This document shows positions 42,969-53,024 of a DNA stretch of 64,000 bases, piece after piece. Made by a program: the position numbers and the translations under genes. Positions within the stretch are counted from its first letter, which is position 1; every line of letters starts with the position of its first letter. Source of the DNA: Phycisphaeraceae bacterium (GTDB lineage: Bacteria > Planctomycetota > Phycisphaerae > Phycisphaerales > SM1A02); NCBI GenBank assembly GCA_004213555.1, contig SHAP01000004.1, positions 124,001 to 188,000 of the forward strand. Reading direction: 5' to 3'. The notes under the pieces are model-generated. The model saw nothing but the letters and a program-made list of their open reading frames with translations. It had not been told where the DNA came from and did not search any database.

Positions 42969-45900
42969 TTACGAACTTTCGGCAGACCTTGGAAGTTTGA
43001 CGACTTCGCCTCGCTCAAAGAAAAGCAAGAGGCAATGCACTTTTGAATGGGGCAAACCCCACCGTGCCTCAACCACCTTGGCGTAAGCATGGAGTTGAGG
43101 CGTGTAATGAGCGACTCTGGTCTGGAACGCGGAGTCGTCCAAACCGATGGCTCCACTCTTGTGGTCGATCACCCACGCCTCGACCACATCGTCGCCTTCA
43201 CGGCGCAACACCAGGCGGTCCAGCCGACCTCGTACGACGCGGCCCTGTTCATCGCGGGTGAGGACTGGGAACTCATTGCGGACGTCAAGATCTTCCTTGG
43301 CGGCACCGTGCGCGGTTGGAAGAAAAGTGTCCCGAATCTGGGTGAGTTTCATGGCGGCCGAGAACGCTGTATTGGCTTCGGTCCATGTCGCGTCGGTAAT
43401 GGTGCGACCAAGGTCACGTTCGACGGTCCGCCGAGCCTGGTGAAGTTGCTCGGCGGTTGGATCGGCAGCATCGGCCCATTCGACCTGACGGAACCGTTCA
43501 TGGAGCACCGTGCCTCGAGCTAAAATTTCGACGGGTCGAGATTGAAGAAGCGCTGACCAATCGGAAGATTCATCTTGTTGACTCGCCGACGCCGCGCTAA
43601 AAATCCCACGTCGTGGTGTTCGAGACAAACTTGGGGCCGTTTGGGAAGGGACTTTGGTGCGAAATTTTTGACTTGAGATTTTGGTCAAACTGGTGGCTCG
43701 GTTCTCTGGCGACTCCGACGTATGAATGGTGCACTCACCTTGATCACCAAGAGCCCAAACGACTCCGTGCGAAACTTCGCCCTCAGCCCACACGTCCCCC
43801 AAGGACTCGTAAGCACGAGAGAGCAAACCGCCAAGCTTGTTCTTTTTTGTTGGCGGAGTGGGGCCACAAGCACCAAACACACAATGAACCGCAGAGACGG
43901 CACGTGTCAGAGCGACATAGGCTTCCGACATGCAGTCGATGCAATCTCGCACTCTGTTCTCTGCGGCCGCCACATGGATCGCAGGGAACCACTGTCGACG
44001 AATGTCTTTTTTGACTCCTGGAACCACGGCTTGTGGCCCATCGGCAACATTTGGGGTGTAGCCAACAAAGTTGGCCATACGGTCTGCCTCTTGCAAAGGC
44101 AGTTGATCCGCACCCATCAAAATCACTTCTTCAAATCCCAAACCTTTGGCCCCATGAATGGTCATCAGCCGAATCCGAGCTGATGATGCTTTGGAGAGTT
44201 TCTGGCGAGACACGGCATCGACAAATTTCAACGGACGTGGCAGAGCCAAGTCCTTGAACGTTCGCGCCATTTGCACCAAGTCCCGCAGCCGAGAACGCTC
44301 CACCGCTGAAAGCTCGATGGCATTCTTTAAAATTGCTTCTCGAAGATCGATAATGAACCCGTCGGCTCCACGTTGCACCAAAAGCGTGCGGACCGCAGAG
44401 GCGATTGACCGCCTCACCGTGGATCGTTCCTGCGTCGACAGCTGCTCAGGAAGGTCAATTGGAAGACCAGGGAGTACGGCCCGTATCGCATGCAGGAATG
44501 TCCCTCGGGTGATGAGGTAATGGGCGAAGCTGTCTCCGGAAAAGTCAGCAAGTCGAAAGAGGGCCAGAATCTGCTGCACACACAACGCATCGAGAAGTGA
44601 AGATCGACCTTCCATGCTTGCGGCAAGACCATGCTCCTTGCACAACAAAAACACTTCAGCCAATTCTGCATTGGTACTGGCCAACACCCCAATCTCGACA
44701 TCAGGTCGCCGTGCACGTCGATCCAAAATACGATCCACAACACATTGGGCCTGATCGATCCGACGGTCACCGGTAACTTCGTTCGCAAGGGCGACCGTCA
44801 CCAAACCCGGCTTCTCGGAATGGGCGGATTCGTGATCCTGCTCCCATCCCGCCAACCACCGATTTGACGCTCTTGGAACAACCGCAGCCTTTGCTTCATT
44901 CGGCCAAGGGGTGGTTGAAAACGGTGCTGGCAGGTGGGCAACCACAGGTTCAGTGTCAATGGCCTCAGCATGAGTCTGGAGCACGCTGAATGTGCGGTTG
45001 ACGAAATCCATGAGGACCGGTGCGGAGCGGTAACTTTTGGCCAACGACTCCCGATTCAGCTGCGGGAAAGCATGAGCCACCTCATGGATCAACTCTGGGG
45101 CACCGCCTCGCCATCCGTAAATGGACTGCTTGGGATCACCAACCAAAAAGAAATTCCGATGATCCTCAGTGGAGCTGTTCAAGACTTCAGACATAAACCG
45201 AAAGAGGAGGCGATATTGGACCAGCGAGGTGTCTTGAAATTCGTCAAGAGCGAGATCATGGATCTGACAATCGAGTCGGTACTGCAACCAGTCCCAAGAC
45301 TGGTCGTGTGCCTCTTGGAGGGTGACGAGTCGGTGCACAAGGTCAGAGAAGGTGTAGACACCCCTCTCTTCCTGTACTTCCCAACACGCCTCGTCTAGGT
45401 TTTTCAAGAAAGAAGCAATCAACAAGAGTCGCTCACGCTGTTCAAATTCAATGGTGGCCAACGCGTGATCCTTGGCCGCAGTCAGCGCTTCCACCCAAGC
45501 AGGTGGTGCAATCTTTCGAGAAAACTTTCGATCTGAGGCGGGGAGAGAAGGATCTGTCAGATTCTGGACCAACGTTTGGGTCAAAAATGTTGTCCAATCT
45601 CCTCCGGAAAAAAGATCTATGGATTTGGACTTGGCTTTTTTCCAGCCTGTATCTTCAGTCTTCTGATCGCTCTTCAGCGGAACACTTAAATTTTCAAGAC
45701 GTGTTACCAGTTTGGAAAAGTCATGCTCCTCCAAAGGATCAGCTTCGATGGTTGAATATGTTCCGCCGGCAACCCAAGCTTCTGGCCCCCTGCCCAGTTC
45801 AACCATCCGGTACTCACTCAAGATGCTGCTGTCATTTTTATCTGGATTTCCCAACAGCACGCTTTCGAGTTGGGTCAGTACGCTTGATTTGGGCATTCCA

Positions 45901-46406
45901 TCCTGAACCAATTTCTTGATCAACTCCGGATCGGTGTGCTCAAGCACTCGCCCGAGTGCTTCCAAACGTGCTTCCGCAACTTCTCCAGGTTCACCAACGC
46001 GCCAACCCTCTGGAAAACCGACATCACTGCCATAGGCTCGGACCAGCCGATTCACAAATCCATCAATGGTCGTGACCTGAAGCCGCGAGATGTTCCGGGC
46101 CAGGTCTTTTATGACACAGTCCAAATGCTCTTGACTCGGGGAACCGAGCGCCTTGAATTCTGCTGAGTCTGGATTCTTTCTTGCCGTTACCAAACGCTCG
46201 ACGATCGATTCAAGAATCTCTCGGGCGGCTTTTCGAGTAAACGTCAATGCAAGTATGCGGTCTGAGTCGACCCGGCCGGTACGGGCAAGATTGCCCAAAC
46301 ACCAACGTGCAAATTCCGAGGAAAGCGACCATGTCTTCCCACTGCCGGCGTTGGCAATAATCATTTTCTGGGTAGGCGGGTCAGGTTGTTGAGGTTGAAA
46401 ATCCAT
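42969..46406 (-). CDS. addA: AddA-like UvrD/Rep helicase-nuclease
   Basis: A 1145-residue superfamily I helicase with a C-terminal nuclease, expected to work with AddB in processing double-strand breaks for RecA. The helicase motifs are Walker A IIANAGSGKTWSLSSEF near residue 16, LALTFTRKAAREI, LALDEFQDTS (motif II), LVGDPKQSIYGWRGG (motif III), KSYRSAPVLMDFVN (motif IV) and MTIHGAKGLGFEEVILMG (motif V). The PD-(D/E)xK nuclease signature is VIDHKSGAIG near 1095, followed by YTPQLHAYAKVVE. The start ATG at 46406 shares its A with the addB stop (TGATG). GTG at 46409 is an alternative. Confidence 0.93.
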   Translation of the reverse strand: MDFQPQQPDPPTQKMIIANAGSGKTWSLSSEFARWCLGNLARTGRVDSDRILALTFTRKAAREILESIVERLVTARKNPDSAEFKALGSPSQEHLDCVIKDLARNISRLQVTTIDGFVNRLVRAYGSDVGFPEGWRVGEPGEVAEARLEALGRVLEHTDPELIKKLVQDGMPKSSVLTQLESVLLGNPDKNDSSILSEYRMVELGRGPEAWVAGGTYSTIEADPLEEHDFSKLVTRLENLSVPLKSDQKTEDTGWKKAKSKSIDLFSGGDWTTFLTQTLVQNLTDPSLPASDRKFSRKIAPPAWVEALTAAKDHALATIEFEQRERLLLIASFLKNLDEACWEVQEERGVYTFSDLVHRLVTLQEAHDQSWDWLQYRLDCQIHDLALDEFQDTSLVQYRLLFRFMSEVLNSSTEDHRNFFLVGDPKQSIYGWRGGAPELIHEVAHAFPQLNRESLAKSYRSAPVLMDFVNRTFSVLQTHAEAIDTEPVVAHLPAPFSTTPWPNEAKAAVVPRASNRWLAGWEQDHESAHSEKPGLVTVALANEVTGDRRIDQAQCVVDRILDRRARRPDVEIGVLASTNAELAEVFLLCKEHGLAASMEGRSSLLDALCVQQILALFRLADFSGDSFAHYLITRGTFLHAIRAVLPGLPIDLPEQLSTQERSTVRRSIASAVRTLLVQRGADGFIIDLREAILKNAIELSAVERSRLRDLVQMARTFKDLALPRPLKFVDAVSRQKLSKASSARIRLMTIHGAKGLGFEEVILMGADQLPLQEADRMANFVGYTPNVADGPQAVVPGVKKDIRRQWFPAIHVAAAENRVRDCIDCMSEAYVALTRAVSAVHCVFGACGPTPPTKKNKLGGLLSRAYESLGDVWAEGEVSHGVVWALGDQGECTIHTSESPENRATSLTKISSQKFRTKVPSQTAPSLSRTPRRGIFSAASASQQDESSDWSALLQSRPVEILARGTVLHERFRQVEWADAADPTAEQLHQARRTVERDLGRTITDATWTEANTAFSAAMKLTQIRDTFLPTAHGAAKEDLDVRNEFPVLTRDEQGRVVRGRLDRLVLRREGDDVVEAWVIDHKSGAIGLDDSAFQTRVAHYTPQLHAYAKVVEARWGLPHSKVHCLLLFFERGEVVKLPRSAESS

Positions 46407-49240
46407 CACTCCAACTCCTCGTCCTCAGCATCCACGCTTCGAAGCCCGTTCCCCCAGAGCACCCCAAAGCGATCATCGTCGTAGGCACCCTGATCTTCCA
46501 ACTCCGCATCTGTGAGCGGACTCGTGACCAACGCAGAAAGACGACGCAAGATCTCATCGACGCATTTGTTGGCCAGGTCAAAATCGGAAAGGTCCCAAAC
46601 TAGGGGGTCCACTCTGGTTTTTTTCAGGTGTTGAGGAAGCAGGATGTATCCAACGTCAACCTCGCCGGTCCCATCTTCCAGGAGCCTCTGTCGATACAGC
46701 GGAAGCTGGAGGTCGTGCCAGCGTATCTCCCCGTCTTTCAACACAGTCCGGTGAGCCTTTTCGGCCGTCTTTGATCCATCATTTCCAGTTTTGTAGTCAT
46801 ATGCGTACCGCCGTCCATCGAGATGTCGATCCACACGATCAATCTGTCCCGTCACAACAATCTCGGGCGTTACCTCACGGATCAAAGGGTCAATTGTTGG
46901 AGGTGCGCTGGGGTGATTGGATTTCCGATCCGTAAAGTGCAACTCAACATGTTCGATGTGCCAACCGGCAGCGACCAGGTTCTCTTGGTGAACAGAGAAC
47001 GCTTTCAAGCGGGCTTGAGCAATCTCAACTTGCAGCTGGAGTGCTGGAGGACGCTTCTTTCCGAACATGTCGTCCACGTACGCCATGAGATGTGACTTCA
47101 TCCCGGCGTAAATCGAGCTGGCAGACTCTGTAGGCCCATTGGTGATTTCTTCACGACCCCAACGTTCCAATGCTCCGTGGATCAAATTTCCAAACCCCAT
47201 CGCATCAAGCTCGGCCCGCCACGGTGTGATGGTTTGGTCCAGACGGAGCTTTTTCAAAACAAACCGAAGTGGTGAATCCAACCATGCGCTAAACTCAGTC
47301 ACGGAAACGCGATCAACCTTGGGGAGTACAGCGGGGACCATGGGAAAGTCGACCGCTGGAGCATCTGCATTTGGTTGTTCGCCCAGCTCCTCAACCCGCA
47401 TGCTTTGATCAAGGTCGTCGCACAGCAGCCTCGGCAGGCGATCCACTGTTTCTGGCAGGTCGGGGAGCAACAGTCGACTCGGCAACAAACGGTCGCCTTG
47501 GGAGGACTCCCGAGCCACGACGTAGTGCACCAGATTTCCCGTACACCGAGACGACTCGAGCAACCACATCAACCACGCATCCCGCGCGGTTCGGGTTCTC
47601 TGGCATGAAAGACCACACTGCTGTCGGAGTGAATCTGGAAGCAACGGCTCAGGGGATGGCAGTTGTGGAATCATGGTCTCGTTCATACCAACCACAATTC
47701 GAAGCGGAGCCGGATCGAAAGCAGATTCCATCCAACCAACAATCTCAACCGAAGTGTCTTCAGGGTTGGGGGTCAATGTTTCACTGCTGAGCGATCGAAG
47801 CATCATCTTCAGCAGGTCGCCAGCCGGAACGGCCTGGATCAGGTCGCCTGGCGCGCTGCGAAACTCTTCAAGGAATTTCTGAATTGAAGCTGCAACTTCC
47901 CTGCTCTCTCCGCGGGATCGCTCTGGGAGGCCTTGATCCAAAAAGTGGCAAGAAATATCGACAATTGCATCCGCAGCGGCAAGCCCGACAGAACGACGCA
48001 GTGGTTGAAGAATCTTCTCGACCCGTACGCAGAGTTCCCTCACTGATTTCGGTGTGTCCGCTCTACCGCCCATTTTGTCATCCTCAAGATGAATGCCGAC
48101 ACACAAACGGCGACTTCTGTCAACGTCCTCAAGGACACGCTCTTCAGCTTGAACAGCGCTGGCAAACCCAGGAATTCGCAGAGCATCTTCAACTTCCGAC
48201 CAACCTCCTCCAAGAAGAGCCAAAGTGGCGTGCAAGAGTCGACCCAGCGCACCATCCAGTTGCAAACCCGCATTCGAAACCCGGGCGGGGACTCCAAGTT
48301 CGGGAAGAATGGATTGCAAACTGGCTTCCAGATCAGCATCTGGGCAAACAAGTGTCAAATCACTTGTTCTTTCGACCTCAGACTGTTTGACGATTCCCGC
48401 AACCAGGGCCCCAACGTCTTGTGGCCCATCTGCAACATGAATACTGGCATCGGACAACTGGATGTGGGGTGCAGACCACCCTTCTGGATCCGGTCCTCGG
48501 AATGGTTCAACTGCTTCAGGAAGTGCCCCGGCGGGGACCACACGATCGATGCGCAAACCAAGTTGATCCAATGCCTCAAGAAAGGCCGTGCGCAAAGGGG
48601 ATGATTCCCCATCCACCAACACAACCCGGCTGTACCAACCCTGAGAGACGTCACGCTGAACAACCGACTGCACCCGCTGGCATTGCGGGCATTGCAACCC
48701 GAGTGCTTCCATCCTCTCGGCCCGCGCTCTTTGCCAACACAAGAGCACTTCCCAGCGGCGCCGCTCTTCGCCGCCGGCCACCCCCTCGGGAATCATGTCC
48801 AGGATGTTTTCAAAATCCACCATCGCTTCACATGCGTCTGCATGCAATTGGGCCATTCGTCGAATCAGGGCATCCCGTCCGGTTTCAGTGGCATTGGGAC
48901 CTTCGACAATTTCTCTCTGGGATGGATCGAGATCCATCCAAACTTGCCGGTCGACCAACTCGAGGGCTACCGGCGAGGCTGGGAGTCCGGTCGGTCGAAC
49001 AAATTGGTCGATCATCCTTCCCGGAGTACTGATTTCTGGTGGTACCACCATTACCCCTCGCTGCTCGGCGGCATCCAGCAAAAAGTGCTCAAACAAACGT
49101 CGCGCACGCTTGGTGGGCAGGACGACCAACATGGACTCGAGGTTGACTTCCTGCTGGACAACTTCCGCCTCAGCCAGAAGATGTTCAGCCAATCCCTTCA
49201 AGATCGGGTGCACTTCGATGGGCATCAATTGGCACGGCAT
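46406..49240 (-). CDS. addB: AddB-like helicase/nuclease subunit
   Basis: A 944-residue partner of AddA. The N-terminus LESMLVVLPTKRARRLFEHFLLDAA replaces a true Walker A, as in alphaproteobacterial-type AddB. The C-terminus has the PD-(D/E)xK nuclease elements ITPWRAELDAMGFGNLIHGALERWG, EIVVTGQIDRVDRHLDGRRYAYDYKTG and LQLPLYRQRLLEDG. The four cysteines of the Bacillus-type iron-sulfur cluster are not apparent. The gene pair overlaps by one base and forms a unit with two downstream lipoprotein genes. An inverted repeat lies immediately upstream of the start (49244-49258). Confidence 0.88.
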   Translation of the reverse strand: MPCQLMPIEVHPILKGLAEHLLAEAEVVQQEVNLESMLVVLPTKRARRLFEHFLLDAAEQRGVMVVPPEISTPGRMIDQFVRPTGLPASPVALELVDRQVWMDLDPSQREIVEGPNATETGRDALIRRMAQLHADACEAMVDFENILDMIPEGVAGGEERRRWEVLLCWQRARAERMEALGLQCPQCQRVQSVVQRDVSQGWYSRVVLVDGESSPLRTAFLEALDQLGLRIDRVVPAGALPEAVEPFRGPDPEGWSAPHIQLSDASIHVADGPQDVGALVAGIVKQSEVERTSDLTLVCPDADLEASLQSILPELGVPARVSNAGLQLDGALGRLLHATLALLGGGWSEVEDALRIPGFASAVQAEERVLEDVDRSRRLCVGIHLEDDKMGGRADTPKSVRELCVRVEKILQPLRRSVGLAAADAIVDISCHFLDQGLPERSRGESREVAASIQKFLEEFRSAPGDLIQAVPAGDLLKMMLRSLSSETLTPNPEDTSVEIVGWMESAFDPAPLRIVVGMNETMIPQLPSPEPLLPDSLRQQCGLSCQRTRTARDAWLMWLLESSRCTGNLVHYVVARESSQGDRLLPSRLLLPDLPETVDRLPRLLCDDLDQSMRVEELGEQPNADAPAVDFPMVPAVLPKVDRVSVTEFSAWLDSPLRFVLKKLRLDQTITPWRAELDAMGFGNLIHGALERWGREEITNGPTESASSIYAGMKSHLMAYVDDMFGKKRPPALQLQVEIAQARLKAFSVHQENLVAAGWHIEHVELHFTDRKSNHPSAPPTIDPLIREVTPEIVVTGQIDRVDRHLDGRRYAYDYKTGNDGSKTAEKAHRTVLKDGEIRWHDLQLPLYRQRLLEDGTGEVDVGYILLPQHLKKTRVDPLVWDLSDFDLANKCVDEILRRLSALVTSPLTDAELEDQGAYDDDRFGVLWGNGLRSVDAEDEELE

Positions 49241-49243
49241 GAA

Positions 49244-49258
49244 TGGTCGTTATACGAC
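49244..49258. promoter_or_regulatory. Inverted repeat upstream of addB (candidate operator)
   Basis: GGTCGT-TAT-ACGACC, a perfect 6-bp inverted repeat with a 3-nt centre, ends 4 nt before the addB start codon. Its length and position fit a repressor site or a small start-proximal hairpin. It does not match the LexA boxes I know (CTGT-N8-ACAG, GAAC-N4-GTTC). Confidence 0.3.
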
Positions 49259-49318
49259 CACCCGGGTCAACCGTCGATCGAGTTGTTCAAAAAAAGAACC
49301 AGACTCTGACGAAATGTG

Positions 49319-52171
49319 TCAGCAAGGTCCGAAGCTGGACAGGACCTCGAGAAGATCAGCAAAGTCGACCGTCCCTTCTCCCGTCAAATCTTCTGGGCAG
49401 GCATCGCAGACGCCCCAGCTGGAAAGCACCCTGACGACATCGGCAAAGCCCACATCGCCGTCACCATCCAAGTCGGCTGGACAGGGCACCGGCACACTGG
49501 TCGGATCACGAGGATCGCTGCCCGCCAGCCACTCGTCGTGGTTCAGGACGCCGTCGCCATCGCGGTCCATCACCAATCGAATCGCATGCCCGGCCGGGGC
49601 CATGGTGACCACCGCCGTGGTGCCCTCCGGTCGATTCAACAACTCAGAAATGGTCATGGTTTGGCCCGCGCCATCAAGCAAAATGGTTTCGCCCGAAAGC
49701 ACCCCACCGCGGGCTCGGCCATTGATTTCAATCGTGGCCATCAGCTCAACCCGTTCCGAGTCGGCGGCCGCCGATGACAACGCACTGAGCTTGGCCAATG
49801 CTTCTGATGAGGCCGCGCCTGACCATGCCACCTGACGACCCACACCCGCATGGGTGTCCAATCCGGGATCCACCACGTTGTCGAATGGATTGTCAGCGTT
49901 CCACCCAGGGAAATCCGATCCCGAAAAAGCAAACATCATGGCCAGCACATCCGAAAGTTTTTGCGCGGTACCAAGATCAAACAACGGTTCGGCAAAGAAC
50001 CGCACCAAAGTATCTATGGAGCCGTCATGGAGGTACCCAAACCCAGAAGTGTTCTCCAGTGATTCCAGATCAAATCCGGTCTTCTTGTACATGTTCCGCA
50101 ACTGGGGAACCTTGAAGTGTCTCTGGGTGGATCCGTCCACACTCACCACCGCATGGTGACGCTCTTGATTGGGCCCCAGAGGAATAGGATCAACCCCGGG
50201 AGGCGAGATCCGAAGCACCCGGTCAGGCCCCATGCCCGTGGGCAGGGCGTGGCATGTCACACAACTGAATGGATCATCAGTGATTTCTGAGGTGTAAATT
50301 TCAAGGCCGCGAAGCGCATTGCCATTGGGCATGGCGGAGCCCGCTGGTGCGTAGCGGCCGGTCCCCGGAAATGGGATTTCCAAATCTGTGGGCAGCGTGT
50401 TGTCGGCGTTTCGGTAGGGGTTGGGTGGGAATCGAACGGTGGCCAAGAAAGTTCGCATCTCACCCATGTCGATGGGATTCAAAGGCTCGTCCCCGCCAAG
50501 AAGCTCATGGAATGCACCATCAAAGGCTTCGATGGACAACCGATCACCTCGCCAGTGCAACGGTTCTTTCCCGATCAGATCCTGCATGGTCTGGGTGGTC
50601 ATCGGACCCTTCATGGGATGAAAATCTGGACAGTCCGGACCGAACTGCTCCACCCCCATGTTGCAGTTCACGTCGATGGGCTGCATGGATCCGCCTGGGT
50701 TGCCAAGATCCCACGCCAAACGATCCATTCGAGAATCAATGTGGCATGTCGCACATGAGACCTCACCTCGGGCCGAGTGGAGATGGGTGTCGTACATGTG
50801 CGCACGACCTTGTTGGACTTCATCAGGAACGGGGTCAAAAAGTGAAACAACGGCCGACACCTCACGCTCGGCTCGATCCACCACGGCCAGCGTGCCTTCA
50901 AAATGATTGTGAACGAAGGCCACGTCGTCGTTCAACGCCAAGCCAGTGGACCCAAAGCCAACCGGTATGGGATCCCCAATTCGTTGGCCCAAGGCATCCA
51001 CCACCAAGACGTTGTTGGAACCCTTTGATGCGATCCAAGCCTCCTCACCGGTTGATGAGAACGCAATCGCGCGGGGGTCGCCGACCGACTTGGCCCGTTC
51101 GGCCGGAGGAAGGGTGTGAACACCCTCAGTGTGGGGGTTCAGATTCACAACCGTCTCTTCCGATCCCCATCGCGCCAAACGAACCTCGGCGAAGACGCCT
51201 TCGAGCACCGGCTCAAATCGAATTTCGTTGAAAGACTCAATGCCAATGGCCACCGGGTCCCCGCTGTTTGGATGCACCGCCACTCCGGTAACCACCGACA
51301 ACGCGCCCCCGACATAAGAAACCTCGTTGTTGTTGAAGGTGTCTACCACAGCAAGATCGTGATCCAGAAGATTCCAGCCGGCGGGCCGGCCACTCCGCCA
51401 TGATTGAGGGCCACTCACAAAGTCAGACCAATCGGTGCCGTTGTCATCGACCCAGCGCCCGTCGGAAAGCCCTCGGACAATCAACCCCACTCGGGGAGGG
51501 GTCGGTTGACCCGCGGGGCGGGAAGGCATGAAGCCGTTGCCCGCATTGGGTGGAGGATTTTGTCCCCCGTACGGTGTCGCGGCATCGGAGACAACATTGG
51601 GAGGTGTACTTCCGTTGAAATCCCCCCCGCCTGCGAGAACCGTGGTGCGGTTGCCCGAACACAAGAACGCGGCGTACACAAATTGCCCGCTGGGATCCAC
51701 CGCCAATGCTTTGGGTTCTTCACCCCGAAGATCGATTCGGCCCGGAGCCGTATCAAGATTGCTTGGGTCAAACACCAGCAAACACTCATCGGTCGAACAT
51801 GAGACATAGGCCCGCTCGGGGCTTCCCGCAAAGACGACATCACCTGGTTCATCGAGTACTGGCAAAACCGCAGTGGTGACCCGACGATCAAGGTCGATCA
51901 CCGACACCGAATCAGACACATGGTTGACCACCCAGGCTTCACGGCTGCCGGGTCGTACCCGAACGGAAACAGGGTCAAGTCCGACGGAAACGGCATCCAA
52001 CCACACCGGTGGTGTGGTAGCCGAAAAAATTTCCAAAGTCGCCTGGGCCACATTGCAGACAAGCACTTCACCAGCATCTGTCAGAGCAACCGAATGAACT
52101 GGGGCCGATTCCCAGTTTGGAAATGGATCTGCAACAAGAAGCAATGAAAGCAGAGCTGACATGCCCCCCAA
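49319..52171 (-). CDS. Exported beta-propeller/cytochrome c protein with dockerin-like tail
   Basis: A 950-residue exported protein. Residues 20-420 form a YVTN-type beta-propeller (AWVVNHVSDSVSVIDLDRRVT, AWIASKGSNNVLVVD). Two c-type heme sites follow, CATCH near 475 and CVTCH near 630, in a di-heme peroxidase-like region (FKVPQLRNMYKKTGFD, FGYLHDGSIDTLVRFF). Near residue 870 is an EF-hand-like DRDGDGVLNHDEW. The C-terminus has two dockerin-like units bounded by Cys (CPADLDGDGDVGFADVVRVL, CPEDLTGEGTVDFADLLEVL). Such tails are typical of Phycisphaerae secreted proteins. It may be an electron-transfer or surface redox protein. The heme ligation and attachment roles are inferred. Confidence 0.82.
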   Translation of the reverse strand: MGGMSALLSLLLVADPFPNWESAPVHSVALTDAGEVLVCNVAQATLEIFSATTPPVWLDAVSVGLDPVSVRVRPGSREAWVVNHVSDSVSVIDLDRRVTTAVLPVLDEPGDVVFAGSPERAYVSCSTDECLLVFDPSNLDTAPGRIDLRGEEPKALAVDPSGQFVYAAFLCSGNRTTVLAGGGDFNGSTPPNVVSDAATPYGGQNPPPNAGNGFMPSRPAGQPTPPRVGLIVRGLSDGRWVDDNGTDWSDFVSGPQSWRSGRPAGWNLLDHDLAVVDTFNNNEVSYVGGALSVVTGVAVHPNSGDPVAIGIESFNEIRFEPVLEGVFAEVRLARWGSEETVVNLNPHTEGVHTLPPAERAKSVGDPRAIAFSSTGEEAWIASKGSNNVLVVDALGQRIGDPIPVGFGSTGLALNDDVAFVHNHFEGTLAVVDRAEREVSAVVSLFDPVPDEVQQGRAHMYDTHLHSARGEVSCATCHIDSRMDRLAWDLGNPGGSMQPIDVNCNMGVEQFGPDCPDFHPMKGPMTTQTMQDLIGKEPLHWRGDRLSIEAFDGAFHELLGGDEPLNPIDMGEMRTFLATVRFPPNPYRNADNTLPTDLEIPFPGTGRYAPAGSAMPNGNALRGLEIYTSEITDDPFSCVTCHALPTGMGPDRVLRISPPGVDPIPLGPNQERHHAVVSVDGSTQRHFKVPQLRNMYKKTGFDLESLENTSGFGYLHDGSIDTLVRFFAEPLFDLGTAQKLSDVLAMMFAFSGSDFPGWNADNPFDNVVDPGLDTHAGVGRQVAWSGAASSEALAKLSALSSAAADSERVELMATIEINGRARGGVLSGETILLDGAGQTMTISELLNRPEGTTAVVTMAPAGHAIRLVMDRDGDGVLNHDEWLAGSDPRDPTSVPVPCPADLDGDGDVGFADVVRVLSSWGVCDACPEDLTGEGTVDFADLLEVLSSFGPC

Positions 52172-52200
52172 TGTACGTCAGTTCAATCGGGAGAAATTCC

Positions 52201-52905
52201 CTATTTTCTGCTGGGAAGCTGAGGAACAAGCCAAGAAACAAAGCTTGGACGGCTTCGGGAAGACACCAACACGCGTCCCTGACCGCTGAATCGCATTACC
52301 ACCCCTTCACCGCTCTTCATCGATCCTCCAATTTTGGACAGAATTCCGCCAGAATTTTTGGTTGATATTGAAGGGGTGTAGTTCAAGGTCTCTTGCCAAG
52401 CCACCACGTGTCCATTGTCCACAATCAGCTCATCTTGACCATTCAATTCCACCTCAGTGATGGCACCGAAAGCTGAAACCGCCAAAGAACCAGTACCGGT
52501 GGCTTTCAAAATGAACAGGCCGCCGGTCCCGCCCAACAAAGCACCACTTAATTTTTGCCGTGAGGTCTTCAAGGTGATTTCATCGTCACAGGCCAAAAAG
52601 CCCCCGTCGCCCACAAACCAACATTCATTGGACATGTCAATCACACGGACCTCGCCTGGAACCGATGGTGCCAACCGAACGGTACCGGGTCCCTGCTCGG
52701 CAGAAATTTCTTGCATAAAGAATGACTCACCAGACAGGGCTTTCCGCATCAATCCGTTCAGCATTCCGCCTCGGGCTTTGCCTTTGAGTTCAAGGGTCGA
52801 AGTCATGCTGGCCATGGCCCCTGATTCTGCATGAATCATGTCCCCTTGGGTGAGGTCAACGCGGAGGAATGGATCGGTGGAACCCTCGAGGACGAATCTT
52901 GCCAT
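52201..52905 (-). CDS. AIM24/TIGR00266 family protein
   Basis: A 234-residue protein of the AIM24 family (COG2013), a beta-sandwich of unknown biochemical role. Typical elements are LRVDLTQGDMIHAESGAMASM, a Gly-rich stretch (GGMLNGLMRKALSGESFF), GGLFILKATGTGSLAVSAFGAI and the conserved end DNGHVVAWQETLNY. The ATG at 52905 is chosen because upstream residues are Asn/Pro/Lys-rich and unlike the family. It lies 29 nt upstream of the cytochrome protein gene on the same strand and is divergent from the small secreted protein. Confidence 0.87.
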   Translation of the reverse strand: MARFVLEGSTDPFLRVDLTQGDMIHAESGAMASMTSTLELKGKARGGMLNGLMRKALSGESFFMQEISAEQGPGTVRLAPSVPGEVRVIDMSNECWFVGDGGFLACDDEITLKTSRQKLSGALLGGTGGLFILKATGTGSLAVSAFGAITEVELNGQDELIVDNGHVVAWQETLNYTPSISTKNSGGILSKIGGSMKSGEGVVMRFSGQGRVLVSSRSRPSFVSWLVPQLPSRK

Positions 52906-53024
52906 AGACGAAAGCCTACCGATTTTTTCTGAGTTCTTTGGCGGGTTGCTGGGATTCCTTCCGCCACGTTTGGTGAAGGGGCGATCAACGCCCAATACAC
53001 CCACATCCATAAGGAATATTTGTC

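Noticed and set aside
49290-49307. GTTCAAAAAAAGAAC inverted repeat as LexA box or terminator
   Set aside because: The half-sites are in the wrong order for the GAAC-N4-GTTC box, and the T-run is in the loop rather than after the stem.
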